Notes: generated by a model from the letters alone, not told the origin. Positions 1-5,769 are shown, counted from the stretch's first letter. The stretch is 5,892 nt of DNA from Phycisphaerae bacterium (GCA_012514125.1 JAAZAW010000237.1:1-5892); one strand, 5' to 3'. Numbers and translations: made by a program.

Positions 1-256
1 TATACCATGTCGCTTCGACTTTCCTGGGCGACCGGAATTGTGATGGGGATGATCGAGCAGGTTATTTAAAAACAAATTATTTGAAAAGGCGAATTCTTAT
101 TATTATCGGGCACGCGGGTTCTGGAAAAGCGGCTTTGGCTGATTCCACAGGGGCTGTCGGGGGGGATCGTCAAGGCGGGGCGTTTTCGGGACGATAGGGG
201 AATAGAATCTTTGTGATTTTTTGTGTCGGGAAATTGTTTGATACCCTGGGGAGGGT
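1..256. other. Upstream region without a callable gene
   Basis: No convincing gene is visible here. Short frames are open from the left edge on both strands, and one + frame stops at TAA 67-69, so the tail of an upstream gene could lie here. None of these fragments resembles a family I recognise. The stretch is G-rich on the + strand, with a run of seven G at 159-165. A TAGAAT hexamer at 203-208 could serve as a -10 element for the next gene, but I see no good -35 partner. Confidence 0.4.
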
Positions 257-258
257 AT
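241..258 (+). promoter_or_regulatory. Perfect hairpin over the RBS and start codon of the c-di-GMP protein
   Basis: The sequence ATACCCT-GGGG-AGGGTAT is a perfect inverted repeat with two 7-nt arms (241-247 and 252-258) and a GGGG loop. The right arm contains part of the Shine-Dalgarno-like GGGGAGG and the first two bases of the ATG at 257. In RNA it would hide both the ribosome site and the start codon. As DNA it could equally be a repressor site. That the repeat exists is seen directly; a regulatory role is inference. Confidence 0.5.
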
Positions 259-1936
259 GAGCTTGTCAAATGAAGCTCACATTTTGTTGGTAGATCCGGA
301 ACGCGAGATGTGCGTTGTGGTGGCCTCTTTGCTCGAAACTCAAGGGTTTCGATGCCTTCAGGCCCAGACGCTCGCGGAGGCCCGATCCCTGCTTACGAGT
401 CATCCGATCTCTCTGGTGATCTCGGAGCTGGTTTTGGAGGATGGATCGGGGTTCGATCTGTTGCCGGAGTTATCCAAGCCTGACGACGGGGCGGTTCCTG
501 TGATTTTTTTAACAGCCTATGGTGGGGTGGAGTCGGCCAAGGAGGCGATTCGCAAGGGTGCGTTTGATTATTATGAGAAACCGATCAATCTTAAGGCTTT
601 TCATACCGCGGTTCGCCAGGCCCTTCATTCTTCGCACGGTTATCGCGGGCCTGATCGTCGGAAGTTTGCGACGCTGCCGGCGGATCGGCTGGACCCGACG
701 TGCCGTGACGATCTGACGGGGTTGGTGTCTCATCGATATGTCTTGGGGAAATTACCTCTTTTGCATCTGGAATGTTGTAAAAAGGGCATGCCGCTTTCAT
801 TGTGTCTGATCGATATTGACGGATTTCGGAAGATTAATGATCGGCGGGGGTTGTCTGTCGGGGATTTGTTGTTGATCGAAGTGGGTCGTCGACTTCGGCA
901 GATTGTGAGGTCGAACGACATTGTCAGCCGATATGGTGCGGATGAATTTTTACTTGTGCTTCCCGGAGCGGATGAAGAATCGGCCAATCGTCTTTGCCGG
1001 CGGATCAAAAAAGAGTTTACCGATCCGTGCGTTGAAATCGGGGATGAGAGAGTGAAACTTGGGCTTTGTACGGGGGTCGCGGAGATTGACAGCGACGAAT
1101 GCGCCAATAGTGTGGAATTTCTGGAGCGGGCGGTCGAAGCTATGCATCACGCGAAGCTTCAGGGGCCTGGTTCGGTGGTGGTCTGGCGGCGGCAACTGGC
1201 GGAAGAAACGACGATGATCGATCTGGGCGATCCGGATCATACGAATCCCGACGTGGAATCGATCAATGTCATGATGTGGCGGTTCCGTCAGCTTAATCGG
1301 CGATTGAATAATGTGACGATGGAGTCGCTGCGATTGCTGGTGGCGGCGGTGGAAGCGCGGGATCCGTATACCAAGCATCATTCGGTTCGGGTGGCGAGTT
1401 TTGCGCGGTACCTGGCGGGTGAACTGGATTTACCGGAGGGGCAGGTTCGAACGATTTACTCGGCGGCGTTGCTTCACGATATCGGCAAGATCGGGGTGCC
1501 GGACGCGATTTTGACCAAGCCCGGGCGTTTGACGGCTCAGGAGTTTCAATTGATTCGTCAGCATCCGGAGATTGCGGTGAATATTCTGGAGCAGGCGCAG
1601 TTTTTCATTTCGGAGCTTTCGATGGTCCGTCATCATCATGAATGGTATAACGGCAAGGGGTATCCTGACGGTCTTGCGGGGCAGGACATTCCGTTGGGCA
1701 GCAGGATTATTCAGATTGCCGATTCAACCGAAGCGATGTTCGCTCGTCGAAGCTATAAGGATTCTTATGATCTGGAACATACGCTTCATCAGTTGCGTGA
1801 CGGGACAGGTCGGCAGTTTGATCCCATGTTGGCGGAACTGGCGATACGGTTGATTCAGCAGGGGGTTCTGACGCAGCTCTGGCGAGGCAAGGAATCGGCG
1901 AGTGAAGAGCTTACGCAGATCGCTTTTAATAATTGA
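257..1936 (+). CDS. Response regulator with REC, GGDEF and HD-GYP domains (probable c-di-GMP phosphodiesterase)
   Basis: This 559-aa cytoplasmic protein has three domains. A receiver fold spans about residues 8-122, with D13, T86 and K108 kept but E57 where the phospho-acceptor Asp normally sits, and P14 replacing the second acidic-pocket residue. A GGDEF domain spans about 150-310. Its signature reads GADEF (227-231), with an intact RxxD inhibitory site (R218-D221) and metal-binding D186. A helical linker leads to an HD-GYP domain at about 355-540, with H374/H375, HDIGK (407-411), H436, HHHE (459-462), GYP (468-470) and D489. HD-GYP domains hydrolyse c-di-GMP, and this one looks catalytically complete, so net phosphodiesterase activity is the best guess, with the GGDEF part acting as a GTP or c-di-GMP sensor or a weak cyclase. 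The ATG at 257 follows GGGGAGG by only 2 nt; an in-frame TTG at 263 has better spacing (8 nt), so the start is uncertain by two codons. No partner histidine kinase is adjacent. Confidence 0.93.
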   Translation: MSLSNEAHILLVDPEREMCVVVASLLETQGFRCLQAQTLAEARSLLTSHPISLVISELVLEDGSGFDLLPELSKPDDGAVPVIFLTAYGGVESAKEAIRKGAFDYYEKPINLKAFHTAVRQALHSSHGYRGPDRRKFATLPADRLDPTCRDDLTGLVSHRYVLGKLPLLHLECCKKGMPLSLCLIDIDGFRKINDRRGLSVGDLLLIEVGRRLRQIVRSNDIVSRYGADEFLLVLPGADEESANRLCRRIKKEFTDPCVEIGDERVKLGLCTGVAEIDSDECANSVEFLERAVEAMHHAKLQGPGSVVVWRRQLAEETTMIDLGDPDHTNPDVESINVMMWRFRQLNRRLNNVTMESLRLLVAAVEARDPYTKHHSVRVASFARYLAGELDLPEGQVRTIYSAALLHDIGKIGVPDAILTKPGRLTAQEFQLIRQHPEIAVNILEQAQFFISELSMVRHHHEWYNGKGYPDGLAGQDIPLGSRIIQIADSTEAMFARRSYKDSYDLEHTLHQLRDGTGRQFDPMLAELAIRLIQQGVLTQLWRGKESASEELTQIAFNN

Positions 1937-1997
1937 GATGTTTTTGGGGCACTCGACATTCGGGCTTTGGGGCAGAGATCATGGGGGGCTTTTCAGC

Positions 1998-2142
1998 AGA
2001 GTATGTTGGATGTGTCTTGTTGATATTTCCGTTTCACAACACAAGAGAAGAAAAGTGTGAAAGAGGGAAAGATATAGGAAAAAGATACTTCGATAGGTTT
2101 AGGGGCGAAACGATAGCGTTTTGATTTCAATAGAGTATGTTG
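1998..2142 (+). other. Non-coding stretch after the c-di-GMP gene, with stem-loops and an 11-bp repeat
   Basis: The 211 bases between the stop at 1936 and the terminator at 2148 hold no convincing gene. AGAGTATGTTG occurs twice, at 1998-2008 and 2132-2142, flanking an imperfect stem made of TTTCC/GGAAA (2026-2030 with 2066-2070) and TTTCACA/TGTGAAA (2032-2038 with 2056-2062). A second small stem, CGAAACG/CGTTTTG with an ATAG loop, lies at 2106-2123. This could be a structured 3' untranslated region or a small RNA, but nothing shows expression and no known RNA family was recognised. Confidence 0.3.
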
Positions 2143-2147
2143 AACGG

Positions 2148-2182
2148 ATAAAGAGTGACGGTGTATAACCGTCACTCTTTAT
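2148..2182. terminator. Bidirectional intrinsic terminator
   Basis: Perfect 14-bp arms, ATAAAGAGTGACGG (2148-2161) and its reverse complement (2169-2182), enclose a 7-nt loop. On either strand the descending arm ends in CTCTTTAT, giving a short U-rich 3' end. It lies 34 bp past the stop of the PEP-CTERM gene on the - strand and 211 bp past the stop of the c-di-GMP gene on the + strand. Because those genes converge, it probably ends both transcripts. It fits the PEP-CTERM gene best by distance. Confidence 0.8.
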
Positions 2183-2216
2183 TGGTGTCATGATGAAACT
2201 CTTGAGAGTAATTGGG

Positions 2217-2822
2217 TTAAATTCGTTTTCTTCGGGCACGCATCGACAAACCAATCAGGCCGGTTGTCAACAGTGTGATACAAGCAGGCTCGGGGACAGC
2301 AGCAGCAACGTTGTCGATGAACGACCAGCTGCTTCCAGCGATGAATTTAAGGGTGTGATCTCCGGCATCAATCGTGATTGGATCGCTGGTATACTGGATC
2401 ATGGGACCGTTTACTCCGCCTCCTACTGTAGATACCGATGGAGTACCACCAAATGTCAACGGGGTATCATCGAGTGTTACCGTCAGAACGCTGTCGTATC
2501 CCTGAACAAAGAAGGTGAAAGTGGTGGTGCCAGAGCCGGAGATCGTCTGAGCAAGTGTTGCACCGCCCCAAATCGCGGCGCATTGCCCGTCGGTGGGGAT
2601 TCCCCAGACTCCGGTTGCGTCAGCAGGGAGGATACCTGCATTATCAGTGCCGGCAAATGTCCAGCCGGGAATAGATGGAAATGGAACGAGTTGGTCACCA
2701 CTATAAGCGGGGTCTTCAAATCCGCCATTTGTTACGGTCACGGCGCCTACGGCAGAGAGGTTGATCATCGCCACCAGAGTCATTGACAACACAGCCATTG
2801 CAAGAATTCGAGATTTTTTCAT
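2217..2822 (-). CDS. Secreted PEP-CTERM sorting-domain protein
   Basis: The 201-aa protein begins with a signal peptide: basic KKSR, a hydrophobic stretch at about 6-25, and a likely cleavage after VGA at residue 27. The mature part is rich in Gly, Thr and Ser and has the beta-sandwich look of many planctomycete surface proteins: NGGFEDP (32-38), IPGW (51-54), a run of alternating hydrophobic strands, and FIDNV (168-172) near the end. The tail is a typical PEP-CTERM signal: VPEP (176-179), a hydrophobic helix, then RARRKRI. Such tails are recognised by an exosortase, which processes and anchors or exports the protein; no exosortase is in the window. The substrate or ligand is unknown. AAAGGA (2830-2835) lies 7 nt before the ATG. 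The gene is divergent from the AraC gene and is followed by a strong terminator. The + strand here is not G-rich, unlike the flanking genes. Confidence 0.88.
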   Translation of the reverse strand: MKKSRILAMAVLSMTLVAMINLSAVGAVTVTNGGFEDPAYSGDQLVPFPSIPGWTFAGTDNAGILPADATGVWGIPTDGQCAAIWGGATLAQTISGSGTTTFTFFVQGYDSVLTVTLDDTPLTFGGTPSVSTVGGGVNGPMIQYTSDPITIDAGDHTLKFIAGSSWSFIDNVAAAVPEPACITLLTTGLIGLSMRARRKRI

Positions 2823-2825
2823 AAG

Positions 2826-2835
2826 TCCTTCCTTT
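2826..2835 (-). promoter_or_regulatory. Ribosome binding site of the PEP-CTERM gene
   Basis: On the - strand AAAGGAAGGA precedes the ATG at 2822. The first AAAGGA (2835-2830) has a 7-nt spacer and the second AAGGA (2830-2826) a 3-nt spacer, so the first is the better site. It follows a run of A residues, which should keep the site unstructured. Confidence 0.6.
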
Positions 2836-2846
2836 TTTTTAGGCCC

Positions 2847-2897
2847 TTACAATGTGATACCTCCTTCAAGCGTTAGAGCCCTTGCACCCCGAAGGAG
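2847..2897 (-). promoter_or_regulatory. Leader element with a strong SD, a TTG-TAA start-stop and a sequestering stem
   Basis: Reading the - strand, CTCCTTC (2897-2891) is complementary to GAAGGAG (2867-2861), with a 23-nt loop. The right arm overlaps AAGGAGGT (2866-2859), a full Shine-Dalgarno match. Seven nucleotides after GGAGG comes TTG (2852-2850), followed at once by TAA (2849-2847), in the same frame as the PEP-CTERM gene, whose ATG lies 24 nt further on. The element could be a ribosome stand-by site, a minimal start-stop ORF, or a hairpin that controls SD access. All of these roles are inferred. Confidence 0.35.
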
Positions 2898-2908
2898 ACT
2901 GTCCGTTG

Positions 2909-2967
2909 TAAACAAGAATTGATATCTTTGTTAACATTATTCTAACTGTATTTTTCTAAATAAACAA
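2909..2967. repeat. Direct repeat TAAACAA in the divergent promoter region
   Basis: TAAACAA occurs at 2909-2915 and 2961-2967, 52 bp apart, which is close to five helical turns. Both copies are followed by an AATTG (2917-2921 and 2966-2970). AraC-family proteins often bind paired direct repeats on one face of the helix, so these are candidate half-sites for the adjacent regulator. The motif is short and AT-rich, so chance is possible. Confidence 0.25.
2939..2967 (-). promoter_or_regulatory. Candidate sigma-70 promoter for the PEP-CTERM gene
   Basis: On the - strand TTGTTT (2967-2962) and TAGAAT (2944-2939) are separated by exactly 17 nt. The -10 matches the consensus at five of six positions and the -35 at three of six. 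This would give a leader of roughly 110 nt that contains the SD/start-stop element at 2847-2897. Confidence 0.45.
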
Positions 2968-2996
2968 TTGCGGTTTCGGCAAAAAAGTTGTATATT
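2968..2996 (+). promoter_or_regulatory. Candidate sigma-70 promoter for the AraC-family gene
   Basis: TTGCGG (2968-2973) and TATATT (2991-2996) are 17 nt apart. The -10 matches five of six consensus positions and the -35 three of six. Transcription would begin near 3003, leaving a very short leader before the ATG at 3020. Its -35 directly abuts the -35 of the opposing promoter, so one bound protein could affect both. Confidence 0.45.
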
Positions 2997-3019
2997 CAGG
3001 CAAAATTAAAGGAGTGATC

Positions 3020-3907
3020 ATGCCAACGTTTATGAATGGACATGGCTGGCGGGCGACTGGGGGGATCGAGGGGATATGTGTTGTTTCGACTTACGAACAC
3101 AACACTCCTCCGTTGCGGAAGTCGCCGAATTATCATCTTCCCACGTGGGCGTTATTGTATATTTACCATGGGAGTTTGTGGCATTCTTATTCGCCCCGGG
3201 AGCGGACCTATCTTCAGACATCCTCGCAGGCGTTATTGTATCCGCCGGGTGCCGACCGGTATGAATTTTCGGCCAATCGTGAACTACTGCATGGGGCCTA
3301 TTTACTTTTTAAGGATTCGAAAGAGTCTCATTTGAAACGATTGTTCAAAAGTCCGTCGGAATGGGTGGTGTTTGACGATGACGACGAGGGTACGCTGGGT
3401 TCGCTTATGAAGGAATGTGCCGCGATCGGCTATCGTCGCGGCGATGCCGGATTCTGGGATTCGCAGGCGGTTCTGTGCCGGATCGTGGGTGTGCTTCTTT
3501 CTTCCATCCCGATAGAAAGAAATCGTTATAAAGTTTCTGTTTTCGGCAATCCGGTGGAAGATGACGATCTTCCTCTTTCGCAGAAGATCGATGCTTATCT
3601 TCAATCGCAGATCGATCGTATCATTACGCTGGACGATATTTCCAAAGAATTGGGAGTGAGCGTTTCGACTTTGACCCATCGTTATCAGAAAGAGGCGGGT
3701 GTTCCTGTGATGAGCGCCTTTATACAAAAGAGGATCGATCGTATTAAAGAACTCCTTAGACGAGGGTATTCGGTCAAGTTGATTGCCCACCAGATGTCTT
3801 TTTCTGAAAGTTCGGCACTGAGTATATTTTTTAAACGACATACGGGAGTTTCCCCGCGTGAATTTCTTTATCGGCAAAAGCGCTCGTTGGGTAGTGAGGG
3901 GGATTGA
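3020..3907 (+). CDS. AraC-family transcriptional regulator with N-terminal cupin-like sensor domain
   Basis: The protein is 295 aa, the usual length for a two-domain AraC-family activator. Residues about 18-115 look like the cupin-type ligand-binding domain, including the YPPGADRYEF stretch (74-83). A linker is followed by the C-terminal DNA-binding domain at about 187-288. It has a first helix-turn-helix around 203-226 (ITLDDISKELGVSVSTLTHR) and a second around 251-275, ending in the family signature FFKRHTGVSPREF (270-282). The Gly usually found before the Phe of the second motif is Ser260 here. The start was placed at ATG 3020 because AAAGGAG (3008-3014) lies 5 nt upstream; an in-frame GTG at 3014 overlaps that site and is unlikely. 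The ligand is unknown; many relatives respond to sugars. Likely targets are its own promoter and the divergent PEP-CTERM gene. Confidence 0.92.
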   Translation: MPTFMNGHGWRATGGIEGICVVSTYEHNTPPLRKSPNYHLPTWALLYIYHGSLWHSYSPRERTYLQTSSQALLYPPGADRYEFSANRELLHGAYLLFKDSKESHLKRLFKSPSEWVVFDDDDEGTLGSLMKECAAIGYRRGDAGFWDSQAVLCRIVGVLLSSIPIERNRYKVSVFGNPVEDDDLPLSQKIDAYLQSQIDRIITLDDISKELGVSVSTLTHRYQKEAGVPVMSAFIQKRIDRIKELLRRGYSVKLIAHQMSFSESSALSIFFKRHTGVSPREFLYRQKRSLGSEGD

Positions 3908-3926
3908 TGGTGATTTCGTTATAAGA

Positions 3927-5303
3927 TCAGGCTGTTCCTTCCGTTAAAGGGATTGTTGGTAGTTCGGTTTGGGGGAGTTTTTTCATTTCGAAGTAAATGA
4001 ACGCGCCGGTGATGAGGGCGGAGAGGACATCGGCGATGGGTGCCGTTCGCCAGACGCCTTCGATTCCCCAGAAATGGGGCAGGATCATCAGTAATGGGAT
4101 GAAAATCAGGAGTTGTCGGGAAAGGCCCAGGAGGGTGGATTGTATGGGTTTTCCGATGGCTTGGAAGTAGGTGGAGCAAATGACCTGAAACGCCATGGTG
4201 GGCATCATGGAGAAGAAGATCAGTAGTGCATGGGAAGCGATTTTTCGAAGGTCGGGGTCTTTGGAGAACAGGCCTACGATTTCTTCGGGCCAGAGTCTCA
4301 TGGCGAAATATCCGGCCAGGACGATGAGGGTAGCGGCGATGACGGATTTTTTGAGGGTTTCCCGCACGCGTCCATATTGTCGGGCGCCGTAGTTGTAGCC
4401 GATGAGGGGTTGTGCACCCTGGCTGATTCCGATGACGGTCATGAAGGCGAGCATGGCGATACTCATCATGATTCCGGCAGCAGAGATGGCGAGATCGCCG
4501 CCGTGGATCATCAGCATTTTGTTGAGGATCATGTGTTGGCAACTTCCTGCGATTTGCATAATGAACGGGGCGAATCCCAGGGCGGCCATTGCCCAGAAGA
4601 CGGGAAATTCGGGTTTGAGGTTTTTCCATCGGATTTTCAGCGAACTTCGGTTTGAGAAGAAATAGCTCAGGACCCAGGCGGCTGAGACCATTTGCCCCAG
4701 TATGGTTGCCAGGGCGGAGCCTTTGATTCCCATGCCCAGTTTGAAGATGAACATATAGTTGAGCACGCCGTTGATGACGGCTCCGATGATTTGGGTGTAC
4801 ATTGCGAAACGGGGATTGCCTTCGGCGCGGATGAAGTTGTTCATTCCGAAACCGACGCTGCCGAATACGGAGCCTAGCATGATGATATGGGTAAAGTCTT
4901 TTGCATAGGGCAATACGACGTCGCTTGCGCCGAAGATTCCGAGAATTTGGTCGGCGAACACCAGGTATAATGCGGTGATGGCGAGGGGGATGAGGATCAG
5001 CATGGTCATGGCATTGCCGACGATTTTTTCGGCTTCGTTGATTTTTCGTTCGCCCAGGCGAATGGAGATAAGGGCGGTGGCTCCGATACAGATCAGCACG
5101 GAGACGGCGTTCAGGATCATCATGATGGGAAAGGCGACGGTGGTTGCGGCGATGGCTTCGGTGCCGATGCCTCGTCCGACGAAGATTCGGTCGACAATAT
5201 TATAGAGCGTAACAACGAGCATTCCCGCAACGGCGGGGACGGAAAATTGCCATAACAGGCGGCTGATGCTTTCATATCGCATGGCCGCTTCATTCTTCAT
5301 CAT
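3927..5303 (-). CDS. MATE-family multidrug/cation antiporter (MepA-like)
   Basis: This 458-aa inner-membrane protein has about twelve hydrophobic segments in two similar halves, which matches the length and layout of MATE exporters. The halves show paired motifs: RAEGNP (159-164) and QAIGKP (381-386). Typical family segments are YNIVDRIFVGRGIGTEAIAA (34-53) and GISQGAQPLIGYNYGAR (292-308). Members export cationic drugs, dyes or metabolites using H+ or Na+ gradients; the substrate cannot be read from the sequence. The resemblance is to the MepA-like branch rather than to a specific named gene. The ATG at 5303 was chosen because AAAGG (5317-5313) lies 9 nt upstream; a second ATG at 5300 has a 12-nt spacer. 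The stop lies 19 bp from the stop of the converging AraC gene, with no terminator between them. Confidence 0.93.
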   Translation of the reverse strand: MMKNEAAMRYESISRLLWQFSVPAVAGMLVVTLYNIVDRIFVGRGIGTEAIAATTVAFPIMMILNAVSVLICIGATALISIRLGERKINEAEKIVGNAMTMLILIPLAITALYLVFADQILGIFGASDVVLPYAKDFTHIIMLGSVFGSVGFGMNNFIRAEGNPRFAMYTQIIGAVINGVLNYMFIFKLGMGIKGSALATILGQMVSAAWVLSYFFSNRSSLKIRWKNLKPEFPVFWAMAALGFAPFIMQIAGSCQHMILNKMLMIHGGDLAISAAGIMMSIAMLAFMTVIGISQGAQPLIGYNYGARQYGRVRETLKKSVIAATLIVLAGYFAMRLWPEEIVGLFSKDPDLRKIASHALLIFFSMMPTMAFQVICSTYFQAIGKPIQSTLLGLSRQLLIFIPLLMILPHFWGIEGVWRTAPIADVLSALITGAFIYFEMKKLPQTELPTIPLTEGTA

Positions 5304-5347
5304 GATTCACTACCTTTCCAACATTTCGTATTTTGCGCATCATGTCC

Positions 5348-5376
5348 AGCATAGCAAGTGAAATCGTTCGATGCAA
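5348..5376 (-). promoter_or_regulatory. Candidate promoter of the MATE gene
   Basis: On the - strand TTGCAT (5376-5371) and TATGCT (5353-5348) are 17 nt apart, upstream of the start at 5303. Matches to the consensus are modest (three and four of six). The implied leader is about 40 nt and includes the ribosome site. Confidence 0.35.
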
Positions 5377-5386
5377 TGAACGATTT
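5361..5386. repeat. 9-bp inverted repeat over the MATE promoter
   Basis: AAATCGTTC (5361-5369) and GAACGATTT (5378-5386) form a perfect inverted repeat around an 8-nt centre. It covers the candidate -35 and part of the spacer of the MATE promoter, which is where a repressor would bind. It could instead act as a weak + strand terminator, since five T follow the right arm's GA (5384-5388). Confidence 0.45.
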
Positions 5387-5427
5387 TTCTGGATTTTCTG
5401 GGAGACTGGTTGGCGGGTGAGCCTAAT

Positions 5428-5449
5428 GGTGGGTTTCGGAAAACCCACC
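5428..5449. repeat. REP-like extragenic palindrome
   Basis: GGTGGGTTT (5428-5436) and AAACCCACC (5441-5449) are perfect 9-bp arms around a CGGA loop. There is no U-run on either side, so this is not a standard intrinsic terminator. GGTGGGTT/AACCCACC arms resemble dispersed extragenic palindromes seen in many bacterial genomes. That it is a dispersed element here is inferred and needs the rest of the genome. Confidence 0.45.
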
Positions 5450-5468
5450 TACCTTTGGAAGGGGATTG

Positions 5469-5557
5469 TACATTTTGTATAAAATCCGGGAGACGACGGG
5501 GGAAAAAATCGTGGTTTTTTGGGGTGCCAGGGGGGGAAAATACATTTTGTACGAAAT
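5469..5557. repeat. Pair of 17-bp direct repeats (TACATTTTGTA-NN-AAAT)
   Basis: TACATTTTGTA followed by two variable bases and AAAT occurs at 5469-5485 (TA in the gap) and 5541-5557 (CG in the gap), exactly 72 bp apart. Each core is itself a small palindrome, TACA-TTT-TGTA, and each is preceded by a GGGGA. They may be regulator sites or remnants of a tandem duplication. The DNA between them is otherwise only weakly similar to the DNA after the second copy. Confidence 0.5.
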
Positions 5558-5583
5558 GGAGCAGGCTTTTGGCTTTGGGAAGA

Positions 5584-5599
5584 TCGGCCTGTCGGCCGA
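5584..5599. repeat. Small GC-rich hairpin
   Basis: TCGGCC (5584-5589) and GGCCGA (5594-5599) pair perfectly around a TGTC loop. There is no clear U-tract. It is too short to assign a role. Confidence 0.3.
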
Positions 5600-5641
5600 A
5601 GGGGGAAACGGGGAAAGATGGTGGATGAAATCGAATTGTAG

Positions 5642-5655
5642 TGACATTTTTGTCA
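5642..5655. repeat. Palindrome TGACA-TTTT-TGTCA
   Basis: Five-base arms surround a TTTT centre. The size and symmetry are those of a typical dimeric repressor site, but no recognised regulator motif fits and no gene start lies close by. Confidence 0.25.
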
Positions 5656-5763
5656 GAAGTCATGAGAAGGTTCCGGAAAAGAGTGACGGAAAAGTCTTGC
5701 GGGTTTTGAGAATGAGCCAGTAAATGGGGCTCTGGGAAACTTTGGAGGCTTCCTTAATATAAA

Positions 5764-5769
5764 TATAAT
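5764..5769 (+). promoter_or_regulatory. Consensus -10 hexamer upstream of the right-edge frame
   Basis: A perfect TATAAT occurs in an AT-rich tract, with only a weak -35 (TTGGAG at 5742-5747, 16-nt spacer). It would start transcription near 5776, just ahead of the candidate start at 5788. A second, better-scoring pair, TTGACT (5776-5781) and TTTAAT (5799-5804) with a 17-nt spacer, overlaps the candidate start codons, so the two interpretations compete. Confidence 0.35.

Noticed and set aside
97..150. P-loop-like IIIGHAGSGKAAL in a left-edge + frame
   Set aside because: The frame ends shortly after in low-complexity Gly-rich sequence and no further NTPase motif follows; it is a chance match.
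66..269. Open frame of 67 codons on the - strand
   Set aside because: It overlaps the start of the c-di-GMP gene, resembles no known family, and lies in G-rich upstream DNA; it is most likely chance.
1933..2124. Frame of 63 codons overlapping the stop of the c-di-GMP gene
   Set aside because: It starts at a TTG without a ribosome site, runs through the stem-loop spacer and has no recognisable features.
5304..5470. Guanidine or c-di-GMP riboswitch ahead of the MATE gene
   Set aside because: The conserved cores of those riboswitches were not found, and the hairpin at 5428-5449 lies upstream of the likely promoter.
2150..5689. AAAGAGTGACGG present both in the terminator arm (2150-2161) and at 5678-5689
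   Set aside because: One shared 12-mer is expected by chance in a window of this size, and the second copy has no matching hairpin.
5466..5723. 85-codon + frame through the repeat region
   Set aside because: It begins at a TTG with a poorly spaced SD and its internal YILY repeats are just the translated 17-bp DNA repeats.
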